Part shown: positions 47,821-60,093 of the stretch, one piece after another | Numbering within the stretch: position 1 is the first letter of the stretch | Layout: every line of letters starts with the position of its first letter | Assembly (NCBI RefSeq): GCF_010389155.1 | Contig: NC_057765.1 | Coordinates: 41,869,559-41,933,558 of the forward strand | DNA from: Erigeron canadensis | Taxonomy: Eukaryota; Streptophyta; Magnoliopsida; Asterales; Asteraceae | Direction of reading: 5' to 3' | Length of the DNA stretch: 64,000 bases | Position numbers and translations under genes: made by a program | The notes under the pieces: model-generated | The model's database searches: none | Seen by the model: only the letters and a program-made list of their open reading frames with translations | What the model was told of the DNA's origin: nothing

Positions 47821-48134
47821 GGGGTGTTTGACCTAGCTTTTTTTCCATGGCTTATGCTTATATTTTATAAATGGCTTTTGGCTTTTTTGCTTGAAGATTA
47901 TAAGCCATTATGTAGTGTTTGTATTAGCTTTTATAAAATTATGGCTTTTATTAGGAAAAGGAAAGGCAAATGAGGGAAAAAAGCAAAAAAGCTTCAATTT
48001 ATAGCTTATGAAAAATGGCTATTATTGTGCTTAGATAAGCAAATAAGCCCAAACAAACACCCAAAATGGCTTTTATTGTGTTAAATAAGCAAAAAAGCTA
48101 TAAGCCATGGAAAAAAAACTAGGCCAAACACCCC
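47821..48134. mobile_element. MITE with GGGGTGTTTG termini, copy 2
   Basis: Left end GGGGTGTTTGACCTAGCTTT; inverted right end GGGGTGTTTGGCCTAGTTTT. The interior has many GCTTAT/ATAAGC and TGGCTTTT motifs in both orientations. 314 bp; no clear target duplication. Confidence 0.65.
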
Positions 48135-48727
48135 ACAAATCTATTATGTCACCTTATTTACTGATTGACCTCTCACTCACACCACAATCTACTTTTTCAT
48201 TGGCAACTCATCACTTACACCACACTATACCTTAACAATACTATTACAAGAAAACACAACAAAGAAGGGAAGAAAAGAACTACCACTCGTGGATGAAAAC
48301 CACTCAATCTCACCACGTCTGTGTTGCATTATGAAAGGGGAATGGTGGTGATATAGCGGTGTGGCGCCATGCCAACCACTCGCCCACCACCGGTATGATG
48401 CCAACACTCTAATTTATGTTATATTTGAAAAATATCCTTTTAAGATTAGAAAGAAAAAGAGAATAAGATAGAAAAAGTCAATAAACTTTAATGACTGCCA
48501 TCATATTGTCTTAGAGATGCAGAAATGGAACATGTCCACTTTTACCATCTCTTTTATGAGTTTATATCCTCTATTAGCTATAAATCACTTAGTCGTTTTT
48601 TTTCATTGTAAAGATAACAAGGTGCTATAGAAAACACTTGAGAGCACGAAATTATCTATAAAAAAAATTTCAAACTTGCAATGTAATATTTACATGTAGT
48701 ATGTACTACTCGTATTATGTTAAAGGT
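48135..48727. other. Intergenic, no gene seen
   Basis: No conserved frame; a 60-codon minus frame at 48225-48407 is unsupported. Confidence 0.5.
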
Positions 48728-49079
48728 AAGGGTGTAGTCGGCAAGTTTTATCGGCAATGTGGATCGGCTAGCATTGGCTATTTGGCAAGGTTATAGCACA
48801 TGCATTGGCAAGTTACATCGGCAAGTTGAATCAGGTGGTTTTGGTCGATGATAGTGAACGTTGAGCAAGTGCCACGTGACCTTTTTATGGGGGCCGGGGG
48901 GGGGGTGGGAGTGGACGTTGGAGCGTGTGTGACTTTTTTTTTTAATTGGCAAGTTTTGGCGCTACACCGTGGTTTTTGGAAAGTTATGGCTTCAAATTGG
49001 CAAGGACAAGTGTCAAGTGTTTATTGGTTCATAACTTGTCAAAATTTGCCAAAGAGCCAATTTGTGACACTACATCCTT
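48728..49079. mobile_element. Probable small TIR element with CGGCAAGTT sub-repeats
   Basis: AAGGGTGTAGT at the left and its near inverse ACTACATCCTT at the right. Inside, TCGGCAAGTT, TTGGCAAGTT and related motifs recur at least six times, and a G-rich run (GGGGGCCGGGGGGGGGG) lies at about 48889-48906. Target duplication not found. Confidence 0.4.
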
Positions 49080-49142
49080 GTCCCTTATAGCATTTTATCA
49101 CTCAATTTGTAAATCATATTTCGTATGCATTATAGATTTATG

Positions 49143-49866
49143 GGATTAGTGTCTAGGAATGCAATGAACTATTCACGAATGTCTATATTATGCAATGATT
49201 TACTCGAGTGTTTATGTTATGCAATGAACTCGCTATTCAGTTTAAGTGATGTAAGTTATCGGCTCAACAATAGGTTTCCAGTCACCACTTAGACTTTATT
49301 TAACTTTGACCAAACATGTCTTGTTTAGTTAGCCTCATTTTCTGACGTGGCAATTATTTTTATTTCAATAAAGGCTATATCGGTTATCAGATTTCATGTG
49401 TAATGGTTATCAGATTTCATATGCGTTGTATGGATGGTGGATGTATACATAACAAGTAGTATAATTGAACTAATGGAATTGGACGGATGGTGTTGGAGTA
49501 CGACCTACTACTGTTATTGTTATTATTATTTTATTTATTTATTATTATTTTGGAAAATATCGTGGGTTTGGTACTTAAAAGGTGTTCGTCGGAAAATATT
49601 GTGTTGCCAGAAGTTTGCCAAAAATCCGAGGGAGAAGAAGTTTGGACTCTGGAATTCATCGGAAGTCTATAAAATGTAATGAACTATAGCATAATGTCTA
49701 TTGTATGTAACATACGTGACATCAACCTATTACATGTAAGCAGTTATCCGGTAGCTTACATAACTTAAACAGAATAGCGAGTTCATCGCATAACATAAAC
49801 ACTCGAGTAAATCATTGCATAACATAAACATTCGTGGATAGTTCATTGTATTCCTAGACACTAATC
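49143..49866. repeat. 120-bp inverted repeat around a 480-bp loop
   Basis: Arm 1 (49143-49263) starts GATTAGTGTCTAGGAATGCA; arm 2 (49744-49866) inverted starts GATTAGTGTCTAGGAATACA. They stay about 90% alike through ACTCGAGTGTTTATGTTATG and ACTCGCTATTC. The loop holds GGTTATCAGATTTCAT twice. Confidence 0.85.
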
Positions 49867-50326
49867 TACCACAATCTGTCTTGTATTTACCGATATATGT
49901 CATAGCCTGAAACCTTCCAACAATGGCAGGAAACCAATGTGACTGTAAAAAGGGTGTTATTTTAATTTTTTTCTTTTAACAAGAAACGTTAGTTCTTGTT
50001 ACTTATTAGTTAGTTTTTTCTATATAAAAAATTATAAATTTATACATTAATGTTCGGATTTGAATTTAACACTTCTTGAGGCTCCCACTTATTTTCTACA
50101 CCTAAGACTATTCGTAACCATATACTTTTTTCACTAACACTTTTACCTGCTACATCAACACCATCTTCTCACATTTTTCACTTTCTCTTTCCCCCATAAC
50201 CATTCACTTACCATTTTGTCCCCACCTTTATCTACCTTCGAATTTAATATTTCATTATACCTCACAATACCCTACAATCTTTCATTCTACATCCAATCAA
50301 AATAAAAGAAAACAAGGAAAAATATA
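49867..50326. other. Intergenic, no gene seen
   Basis: AT- and CT-rich spacer without conserved frames. Confidence 0.5.
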
Positions 50327-50577
50327 TCTATACTATCTTATATTCGTAATAATTATCACTTTCTCTCTCATAAAAATGTTAAATGCAAAATTACCATTTT
50401 ACCCTTAATAAGTTAATTTACACAATCAATCTCTTATCTTCTAGATTATCTCCAATACCCCTTTACATAAATTACATTTACATTAAGACCCACCACCACC
50501 AACACCACGACGGCCGCCGTTACTACTGCTAGTCGTCGTCACCATCAAAACGCCGCAACGCGCGGGTACAATGCTAT
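50327..50577 (+). mobile_element. Non-autonomous Helitron
   Basis: A|TCTATACTATCTTATATTCG at the 5' end; 3' end CGCCGCAACGCGCGGGTACAATGCTAT, where the expected CTAG has become CTAT. The interior ends in the family-typical GACGGCCGCCGTTACTACTG block. Confidence 0.72.
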
Positions 50578-50829
50578 TATAAATAAAAATAAACCCCACA
50601 TTTTGTTTTTTTACCTAAGTGATAACAATCACTTCCCTCCTTTCACCTTCTCTCATTACCTATACCTCTTAACCATTCATCATTTTCACATTTAGTTACG
50701 TGCCACTTTACACTAATATAGTGCTAGTTTTTGTGTAAAAAAAAAAAACTATAACTTAAACACTATGAAGGTACGATACTAGTAACTTTATAAGGTTGTA
50801 GGCGTTTTTTTTCTTTTAAAGGTGAATTT

Positions 50830-51145
50830 CGCTTGAAAACTTTGTGTCGTGATTTGACAGCGGGGGGTCTAACATACGTTGTCTTAACTGGGTCCGCGTT
50901 AAAGAGCTCCCTCGAAGTAGAAAAGTCTATTTCAAATACCCGATGGGGGAAAACCCCCTACTAACCCGCCCTAAGGCACGACGATCAATAGGGGTAAACC
51001 CTGCTTCCTTAGACTTGAACCTGGGTATATCCAAGCCAAGTCATCATAGAAAGACTTTCTATGTACTTTCCAAATTTTGAACCCAAAACCTCTTACTTGT
51101 AAGATAAGTGCTCAATTATTTAAGCTAACTAGGAAGCACTTATAA
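50830..51145 (-). repeat. tRNA-related SINE candidate
   Basis: Read on the minus strand, TTAGCTTAAATAATTGAGC (A-box-like) is followed after about 35 bp by GGTTTTGGGTTCAAAAT (B-box-like), then a GC-richer body of about 230 bp. Borders approximate. Confidence 0.4.
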
Positions 51146-51684
51146 GGTTGTAGGCTAGTGAACGATTTTTCACTTCAGTATATTGACCAGTCAGAGATCA
51201 AGATTAAGAACCGACATCACAAAATATAATTATGAGTGGGTAGAATGTTATTGTGAAGACAAAGAACAAGACATAATGAATATTTTGAACTTGCTATTCC
51301 CGAGGTAAAACTTACAAAAATATATGCCCCCTTCACATAGAATGTTGACTTGTCAGTCATACATTATTATGTGTTACCAAGTTATATCTCTCATCAAATG
51401 TTTTCTTGGAAAAAAAGCACAAGGTAACACATCAGACAAAAGTCAGCCGACCAAGACATTTGCAACGATATCATCGCTAATATTCTGACATTGACAGGGA
51501 GCCCGTTATTTTTTCTGTCAGATTTACCATTACGAACATAGGGGCCCGCAGTATTGACGGCGACGTCACCGCTAATACTTCCTGGTCAGAGTTTGACTTT
51601 TTTTAACCTGGTGGGCTTACACTCCTCGAAAAAAATTATATCGTACGTTTATCACACTTTGGCCCTTAATCTTAGGTAGTATTC
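51146..51684. other. Intergenic, no gene seen
   Basis: A GACGGCGACGTCACCGC patch near 51556 is not part of a recognised feature. Confidence 0.45.
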
Positions 51685-51836
51685 TAAATAAAAATGAGAA
51701 ACGATATTAATACTTACAACAAATAATGATTAGTTTATCACACTGCCTAATTTTTATAGCTTATTGTACAAATCAGTAATGCAATTATATAGTAAATTCA
51801 TCAGTTATTTTGATATAAATATCAGTTCCCATTTAG
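51685..51836. mobile_element. Short MITE, copy 3 of the GATATTCGTA family
   Basis: Left CTAAATAAAAATGAGAAACG followed by ATATT; inverted right CTAAATGGGAACTGATATTT. Most diverged of the three copies. Confidence 0.5.
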
Positions 51837-51865
51837 GATCCTTGATGTATATCCATTGTTATTAG

Positions 51866-52610
51866 TAGGGGTGAGCAAAAACTGAACCAAAAACCAAAAA
51901 AAAATGAACCGACAAAAACCGAAAACCGAACCGAGAAAACCGAAAACCGAACCAAACCGTTTGGTTTTCTAAAAATCGAACGGATTGGTTCGGTTTTCAG
52001 TTTCATATGAAAAAAACGAACTGAACCGAAAACATATACTTATTATACTTTATCTTTATATCTAACTATATTTATATTTACTACTAGTTAATATATTTGG
52101 CATTAGCGCTGCTTCAGTTTTATGCATTCCCATATTTTTGCATGAATAATAGCTCTGATGTTTATTTTTTTTATTTTTTTTATTTTTTGCCCTTTGTTTT
52201 TTTTTTGCCCTTTTAAACAATATCTATCTAGAACCATATATATTTTTATCAGTATCTTAAAAGTTAGTTTTGTTACTTGTGCCGAATGAACTTAAAACAT
52301 AAAATTAATCCTAACTATTAATGTTCGAATATTCTTTCCTCATACAAGATATAAAATGAGTAAATGACACTTTTATTCATAACCAATAACCTATTTTCAT
52401 TATTCTGTTAGCAAAACTTTTGCCATTTGACTCTATAATATCAAAGCCAAAAAATAATAATAAAAAAAAAACGAAACCGACCAAAACCGATCCGAAAAAA
52501 AACAAACTGAACCAAACGAAAACCGAATCCAACGGATTTTTGTTTTCGAAAACCGAATGGTTTGGTTTGGGTTTCGGTTTTAGGCCAAAACCGACCCAAT
52601 CTCACCCCAA
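51866..52610. mobile_element. hAT-type non-autonomous element with AACCGA-rich ends
   Basis: Left end TAGGGGTGAG and inverted right end TTGGGGTGAG, bounded by perfect 8-bp repeats GTTATTAG (51858-51865 and 52611-52618). The subterminal 150 bp on each side consists of imperfect AAACCGAAAACCGAACC repeats, inverted relative to each other. 745 bp, no transposase. Confidence 0.8.
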
Positions 52611-52618
52611 GTTATTAG

Positions 52619-53219
52619 AAGTGAATATCAAATGTGACCAAACGGATTAAGATGATATAGCACGTTTGTATCATTTTAAAGAGCTTTTTGAAGTTCAATT
52701 ATATGTAATCATCTTAAACTAATATAAGATATTTTCAATGTAACATCCATGATGTAGGGAAGAAAACTAAATACAATGGTTTCCATCAAAAAGCTAATTT
52801 TATAGCCCAAATAATAACCCATATTAGTTATACTTTGTAATATTAATTAAGGTTGTCATAGTACTCGTATTTAACTAGTTATAAGGAAGTTTCCACTTTC
52901 CAGTTTATTAGTTTTTTTGAGTGTTTCATTAAAAAAAAATAAAAAATTTGCAATCCATGTATGTTGTGGTTAATTTCGATATAAAAGAAATTAATTAAAA
53001 ATAGACGTGGCTTTAGAAATTGTTTTTGATCAACTCTTATTTTTGTTGACTTGAATGAAAGCTTGTGATTATTGGATGTGTTTCGGCATTTTATACACAT
53101 ACATTTGGTCACTCGGTGGTATTGAGACATTGAATCACTCTGCTTAATTGTTGGATTGCTAGAAAAGTTTGGAGTTACATAAATAAATAGCTTGATATTC
53201 AAACTCCTATTCATCTCGA
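52619..53219. other. Intergenic, no gene seen
   Basis: A 111-codon minus frame at 52879-53214 has no motif and AT-driven composition. Confidence 0.5.
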
Positions 53220-53607
53220 CTTCATGGAGATTATTTAGTTTATGGACAACAAATACAATGATAAGTATTCCAAGCTGATTATTTATGTTATTTGGTGAGA
53301 ATTGTGGAGATTTCGGAATGATGTCATTTTTAGTCCATCAAAGACACGTGACATAGTTTTGTTCAATGCTATTGTTACTTTCTCTTATTTGTGGTCATAT
53401 AATAGATTTAAGAAACTTAGGATTTCATGGGAAGAAGGTTGGAGAACCCTCTTTTGTTTTCACGTGTAGGATTGTTATAGCTAACTTATCATGCAGATAG
53501 GAGATGTTGTATTGTTATCTCTTTATTTGTATATGTATCTATACGTTTAACTTCTAACATCTTGCTAGTTGGCTATTAATATAAAACTGCCATTAAAAAA
53601 AAAAAAC
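53220..53607 (+). pseudogene. 3' end of a plant LINE (5'-truncated), copy 1
   Basis: The frame reads VIW-stop-ELWRFRNDVIFSPSK, then FSYLWSYNRF and ISWEEGWRTLF, the C-terminal pattern of plant LINE reverse-transcriptase proteins (W..WR.RN..IF ... S..W...R ... W..W). A TGA at 53296-53298 interrupts it; the normal stop is TAG 53467-53469. A 3' UTR with ACATCTTGCTAGTTGGCTAT and a terminal A tract (53596-53607) follow. Confidence 0.7.
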
Positions 53608-53976
53608 TCGGTGGGTAAGATACGTACAAATAATCGTTTGGATGAAAAGTAAGTTTTAGTGAAATCAAACCACGTTTGTATTACTTGAATTAAAGATTAT
53701 TACATAGCCAGCCATTATATAAATCACACTTTAATACCTTTTATTTTGAAATACTTGTCTTTTTTTTTTTTTTTTACCAGCAAATATTCATTAATAAACA
53801 ACTAGCTAGCAAGATGTTAGAAAAGGTGTTACAACGTAATTGTGTTACAATTTTTTGGGTTTGCAATCCGTTCAAACCTCGTCGGACGACATTTCTTACT
53901 TTTAACACTAATAAATCTAAATGAAAAAACAACGATGTCATCAAAAAGCTTATCTGGTTTTGCTTTGAGATTATTG

Positions 53977-54440
53977 TGTTGGAACCACGTTAGTGTGACC
54001 GTCACTGATCATGTGTCATTCCTGATATGATAATTGACGATAATGAAATCCCTATGTCTAAGTAAAAATATTCGATGGACGTATTTACTCTTAAAGACAT
54101 ATTATAGGGTTTCCCATTAGGTGATTGAACTTGAGAGGACTAATGAGGCACGAATTAAACACCAGAGGGACTTAATATGAAAATACTCTTCTTATATATA
54201 GAGAGAGTAATTAACCCTAATTCAAGGTTAATCACAAAAACTTCACAGCCTCCCAAAATCATAAAATTCGTCCATCTTTTCTGTTGAATTCATTAGAACC
54301 GAATTCATCACTCCATCCTAAATCAATCATCTTATTTTGGGAACCCGAAATCAATGGCAAATATGTTTAATGCCTTTACAGGTTCCTATGGATCTCACGA
54401 TACGTGTATATTACGAATTGAATCATGTTATATTTCAACA
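53977..54440 (+). repeat. 5' LTR of the copia element
   Basis: 464 bp, TG..CA. By eye it differs from the 3' LTR by roughly a dozen substitutions and a 2-bp indel (AAAAATATT against AAATATT). Confidence 0.93.
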
Positions 54441-54442
54441 TG

Positions 54443-54454
54443 TGGTATCAGAGC
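54443..54454 (+). other. Primer-binding site of the copia element
   Basis: TGGTATCAGAGC, complementary to the 3' end of plant initiator methionine tRNA, two bases after the 5' LTR. Confidence 0.92.
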
Positions 54455-54739
54455 GGGTTGCGAAGCTATCCCTTGATTTGATTCGTTTTCGTACCCTAAT
54501 TCGCGAACTGACGAAAGCAGAAGCTTAAATTCGTATGCTTCTTACGAACTTAAAGTTCGTTAGAACTCTAACTTCGTGAGAACTTCCTTGCGAACTCTAA
54601 GTTCGTAAACAAAATCACTAAGTTCGTAAGAACACTCTAAGTTCGTAAGGCTTATATGTGTACAGAACTTCTGCTCATCTTCGCACTTACTTCCTCACGA
54701 ACTTACACTATTTTAGTAAACTATCTTCGTTGCTTATGT

Positions 54740-54890
54740 TCGTAAGCTATCTTCGTTTGTTACTTACGAAGATAGTTAACTACTTACGAAGTTAATCACT
54801 ACTTACGAAGATAGTTAACAACTTACGAAGATAGTCAACTACTTACGAATTTAATCACTACTTACGAAGTTAATCCTTATTACGAACTTA
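54740..54890. repeat. Tandem ACTTACGAAGATAGTTAAC repeats in the copia leader
   Basis: About six units of 22-27 bp alternate ACTTACGAAGATAGTTAAC and ACTTACGAAGTTAATCACT. Further downstream GCCCAAAGGT recurs four times (55177-55410). Confidence 0.85.
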
Positions 54891-55705
54891 GCTATCTTCG
54901 TACCGTGCTTATTTTCATGGATTACTGATTAACTTAGTTGATTATCATGTTCGGGCTTACTAGTTTTACCTTATAATTTCGATGGCTAAATTTGTCTCTT
55001 ATTTTCGAAAATAATTTTTTCTGAGGCATTTTTACCATAGCACTTCAAGGGTAAAAAAATTTTTGGGTTTCGGTAGGGGCTCTGCCCCTTAGACCCCGCT
55101 CCCAGGGGCGCTGCCCCTGGACCCCCGTAGTGTATGGGGGCTTCACACAAATGTACATGGTTTCATCATTTGTGCCCAAAGGTCAGATGTGATTCTCATG
55201 GTGTGTTCTTTTCCTTTTAGATAATGAACACTAAGTACATTGATTCTGCCCAAAGGTGATTTAATATACTTTGTGTGCTGAAAGGAACATTTTTCATGCA
55301 TAAGATACACGATTCTTAATTTTGTGCCCAAAGGTCAAAAGATAAGCGTTGTGCTGCATGAACCTAATGCTCATGTGTACTTAGATATTAGTTACTTCTG
55401 CCCAAAGGTGATGTAAATCTAAGTAAAGTCTTATGTTAACTTATTGTTTTGGTGTTTACAATAGGTTACCTATCACTAGCTTCATTAGTATAATAGTCTT
55501 AGTCTCATTACTTCAGGAACATTACTTTAGCCTCTTACGTAAGGAACATTATTGTTAGCCCTTAGTTAAGTTTAGGCATTACTTTAGTTCCATTAGTTTT
55601 ATAGATATTACTTAGTCTGCCTTAGATAGCGAATTATGTCACTATAATCTCATTGCCCTTAGTTTTAGGCATTACGTTATTAATATTCTATTACTTGTAT
55701 CCTAA

Positions 55706-58700
55706 ATCTATATCCTCCTTATTTCCACTGTAGTACCTCCCATTGGCATTCAGCCACTTACCGGTGAAAACTATGCTTCATGGAAAGATCAGTTAGATCT
55801 TACTCTGGGGTACTATGACCTGGACTACGCCATTCGTCATGATGAACCCGCTGCCATTACTGCAACCTCTACTGCAGAGCAGATAGCGGCATTTGAGAAG
55901 TGGGACAAGGCGAATCGCTTGTCACTTATGACGGTCAAGAACTCTATTCCTCTTGGTCTCCGAGGAGCTATTCCCGAGTCTGATAAAGTAAAAGATTACC
56001 TCAAATCTGTTGAGGATTACTTCAAGGGATCGTCTAAAGCGCATGCAAGCAGCTTAATGCTAAAGATGCTTACTCTGAAATACGATGGAAAAAGCGGTGT
56101 CCGTGAACACATAATGAAAATGAGCGACATGGTGAACAAGCTTAAGACTCTCGAAATGGAAGTCTCTGACAACTTTCTTGTGCATTTCATAATGACATCA
56201 TTGCCTGCTCAATTTGATGCCTTCAAGATTAACTGTAATGCTCAGAAGGACAAATGGAAGATGAGTGAACTGATTGCAATGTGTCAACAAGAAGAAGATC
56301 GCCTTAAGCTCGAGCAACCCGAAGTTGTTCACCTTACTACCACTGCTAATTCCAATAAGAGGAAGGGTAACAACAGTAACAAGAATGGTAAGAAAGCTTC
56401 AAAGATGAGTCTTGGTGCAGTTGCCTCTAGCTCTAATGCCTTGAACATCAAGTGTAAGTTCTGTCGTACTCAAGGGCACATTCAGAAAGAGTGTCCTAAG
56501 TTCAAGGAATGGCTAGCTAAGAAAGGTAACGTACTTTATGTAATATTTGATTCTTTTACTACTGATGTTCCTGTTAATACATGGTGGGGTGACTCTGGTT
56601 CTATGGTCCATGTGACTAACTCAATGCAGGGATTCCATACAATCCAGAAGCTACGAAAGGGCCAAAGAAAACTTAGAGTTGGAAGTGGTGATCTTTTAGA
56701 TGTCGAAGCCATGGGAACTTATATTTTACATATGAGTACTGGAAAATGTATTAGATTATTAGATACCTTATATGTACCGAGAATTACTCGGAACCTCGTA
56801 TCTATTTCTAAACTAGACATTGAAGGTTTTGTAATAATTCATGGTTTCGGTAAGATTACAATTACTCTTAATAATGAATTGCTTGGTCGTGGTTTCTTGG
56901 ATGGAATGCTGTATAAATTAGAACTAGATCATAATTTCTCACAATCTTTGTTGTCTTTTAATGTTGATGATATAGCTAAGACAAAGACAAAATCACTTAA
57001 GCAACAAGAGAATTCCTCCATGTTGTGGCATAAACGTCTTGGCCACATCTCACGAGATCGCATGACACGACTCGTAAAGGATGGAATCTTACCATCTCTT
57101 GACTTTAGTGATTTTGAAACATGTATTCAATGTCTCAAAGGCAAAATGGCTAAAGGGAATAAGAAAGGAGCCACAAGAAGTTCCAACTTGTTGGAAATAA
57201 TTCATACTGATATTAGTGGCCCCTATCCCGCTTCCATTACAGGACATACTTCATTTATTACATTTATTGATGATTATTCACGTTATATGCACCTTTATTT
57301 GATTAAGGAAAAGTCGAAATCCTTACAAACTTTTACTGATTTTAAAACTTTGGTTGAAAACCAACTTGAACGAAAAATAAAAGTTGTAAGATCAGATAGA
57401 GGAGGTGAGTATTATGGTAGACATACTGATGTTGGTCAAGCCGCTGGTCCTTTCCATGACTTTTGTAAGGAACATGGCATAATTAACCAATACACCATGT
57501 CTGGTTCTCCTCAACAAAATGGTGTTGCTGAAAGGAGAAATAGAACCCTAATGGACATGGTGAGAAGTATGCTTGCCAACACTAACTTACCTACTTTCCT
57601 TTGGACTGAGGCCTTAAAAACAACCATTCATATACTCAATAGAGTTCCTTCTAAATCTGTCCCTAAAACTCCTCATGAGATCTGGACAGGGAAGAAACCG
57701 AGTCTTAGATATATGAAAGTATGGGGCTGTCCTGCCGAAGCTAAATTCTATAACCCTAACTTAAAGAAACTTGATCCTAAGACTGTTACATGTTTCTTTG
57801 TCGGTTATCCGGATAACTCAAAAGGTTATCGGTTTTACTGTCCTTCCCACACTACTCGCATCAGTGATACACAACATGCCACTTTCCTAGAGAACTCAGA
57901 GATCAGTGGAAGCACGACAAATCATAACTTCGATTTGCAAGAAGTACAAGAAGCGGGGGGAAACGATTCGTCGGTTAGTATTATTCCTCCGATAATTCCT
58001 CTTGTACAGAACGCTGCTCCGAATGTCACTGATCCAACTCCTCCTAATGTTAATCATGAGACCACTAATGCTGAAGGATCTTCGGAAAATCCCGAAAATT
58101 AACTCAGGAGATCATCGAGGTCACGTAGGGCCACCAATTTTGATGACTTCATTACTTATCTCACTGAAGTTGAGGATGTTGGAAAGCTTATTGATCCTAC
58201 CTCCTATAAAGAAGCCATTAATAGTGATCAGGCCACTCAGTGGAATGAAGCCATGATTGAAGAGCTTAATTCCATGCAACATAATGACGTTTGGGAATTG
58301 GTTGAACTTCCTGAAGGATCCAAATCTGTTGGTTGCAAATGGGTCTTCAAAACCAAATTAGACCCGAAAGGAAACGTCGAACGATATAAGGCCAGATTGG
58401 TTGCGAAGGGCTATACTCAGAAGGCTGGAGTCGATTATCAAGAGACCTTTTCTCCCGTGTCTCGTAAAGACTCTTTAAGGATCGTTATGGCACTAGTAGC
58501 TCACTTTGATCTCGAGTTACATCAGATGGATGTCAAAACAGCTTTCTTAAATGGAGACTTGGAAGAAGACGTATACATGTGGCAACCTGACGGATTCATT
58601 CCAAAAGGTAAAGAGCACATGGTCTGCAAGTTAAAGAAATCCATATATGGTTTGAAGCAAGCATCAAGACAATGGTACCTTAAGTTTGATGAAGTCATTA

Positions 58701-59767
58701 AAGAACAAGACTTCATAAAGAATCAAGTGGATCAATGCACCTATCTCAAGATCAGTGGGAGTAATTTTATAATCATTTTTTTGTATGTAGACGATATTCT
58801 ACTAGCAAGTAATAACTTGGATATGTTGCATGAGTCGAAGCGGATGCTTTCGCAGAAATTCGACATGAAAGATCTCGGTGATGTCTCTTATGTTATAGGT
58901 ATCGAAATACATCGGGATAGGCATAATGGTATTTTAGGTCTTTCTCAAAGGGCCTATATTGAGCGGGTTTTAGAACGCTATAGCATGCAACATTGCGCAC
59001 CCACTGTAGCTCCAGTAGTTAAAGGAGATGTATCCGGCACTTTCCAAAGTCCGAACACTGAGATTGAAAAGGAGCAAATGAGGGTGATACCTTACTCATC
59101 AGTAGTTGGGAGCATTATGTACGCTCAGGTCTGTACTCGTCCAGATATCGCTTATATCGCCGGTATGCTAGGACGTTACTTATCTAATCCTGGATTAGCA
59201 CACTGGAAAGCGGCCAAGAAAGTTCTACGATATCTGCAAGGGACCAAAGACTACAAACTAACGTATAGAAGAAGTGACAATCTAGAAGTAGTAGGTTATT
59301 CCGATTCTGATTTTGCCAAAAGCAAGGAAGATAAGAATTCTACTTCTGGGTATATTTTCATGTTAGCTGGCGGACCTATCTTTTGGCGGAGTCATAAGCA
59401 GAAACTGACTGCAACATCCACCATGATGGCTGAATACATTGCCGTTTATAATGCTACTTGCCATGGGATGTTAATTAGGAATCTGGTCAGTGGACTCAAA
59501 GTCGTCAACTCCATTTCTAGACCATTGAAGCTTTACTGTGATAACTCAGCTACCGTAACTTTCTCGAACAGTAACAGTTCAACTGGCGTTGGGCTGTATC
59601 TCGATACAAAGTATCTGTTTGTACGCGAACGGGTTGAGGAAAATGTTATTTGTATTGAGTACATAAGTACAAATGACATACTAGCGGATCCGATGACCAA
59701 AGGTCGTCCTCCTAACGTCTTCGTAGGACACGTGTCGAAGATGGGGCTTACTAAAGACTTAGTTTAA
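55706..59767 (+). pseudogene. copia gag-pol polyprotein with one internal stop and no N-terminal ATG
   Basis: One frame is open from 55706 to 59767 except for TAA at 58100-58102, between integrase and reverse transcriptase. Gag starts with a conserved [10 protein letters not shown] segment, but no ATG lies upstream in frame. The first Met (55928) is inside Gag, so the start codon seems lost. In order: Gag, zinc knuckle [14 protein letters not shown] (CX2CX4HX4C), protease [10 protein letters not shown], pre-integrase [10 protein letters not shown], integrase with [15 protein letters not shown] and [10 protein letters not shown] (D,D,E), reverse transcriptase with KARLVAKGYTQ and YVDDILLA, RNase H with GYSDSDFA, AEYIA and LYCDNSA. 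All catalytic motifs read normally. Not autonomous as it stands. Confidence 0.93.
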
Positions 59768-60079
59768 TTTAATAGCATATTGTACTTATTTGGTCATTAG
59801 TATTGCTGTTTAAAATTTTTCCTCCTTATTCAGATTTTGTTTGTCTATTAATCGCACTTTGAGTACTCGTATTAGTGTGTTGACATTATTGTGACAAAAT
59901 TTGTCTTAGTCAATTGATCATTGCTTATTAGTTTTAAATTTGAGTCATAGTTTGACTAGTGGGGGTCTTGAGTTGATGTTCTTCTCTACGACTGTACTTA
60001 TTGGCTATGATTTCGGTTTAAAACAAAATGAGTATTATTCCGGAACTTATTTGAATACTCATAGATAAATGATCGCTCG

Positions 60080-60093
60080 GTCAAGTGGGAGAA
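60080..60093 (+). other. Polypurine tract of the copia element
   Basis: GTCAAGTGGGAGAA lies directly before the 3' LTR, the usual plus-strand priming site. Confidence 0.8.

Noticed and set aside
52879..53214. 111-codon minus-strand frame
   Set aside because: Random composition in AT-rich DNA next to LINE debris; no recognisable family.
54740..54890. CRISPR-like array
   Set aside because: Repeats are contiguous, imperfect and inside a retrotransposon leader in a plant genome.
55020..55140. Organellar or rRNA insertion suggested by the GC-rich GGGGCTCTGCCCC stretch
   Set aside because: It is short, palindromic and within the copia leader; no rRNA or plastid gene sequence is recognised.
58253..59767. 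Separate reverse-transcriptase gene
   Set aside because: It is in the same frame as the upstream gag-integrase part and separated only by one TAA, so it is one interrupted polyprotein.
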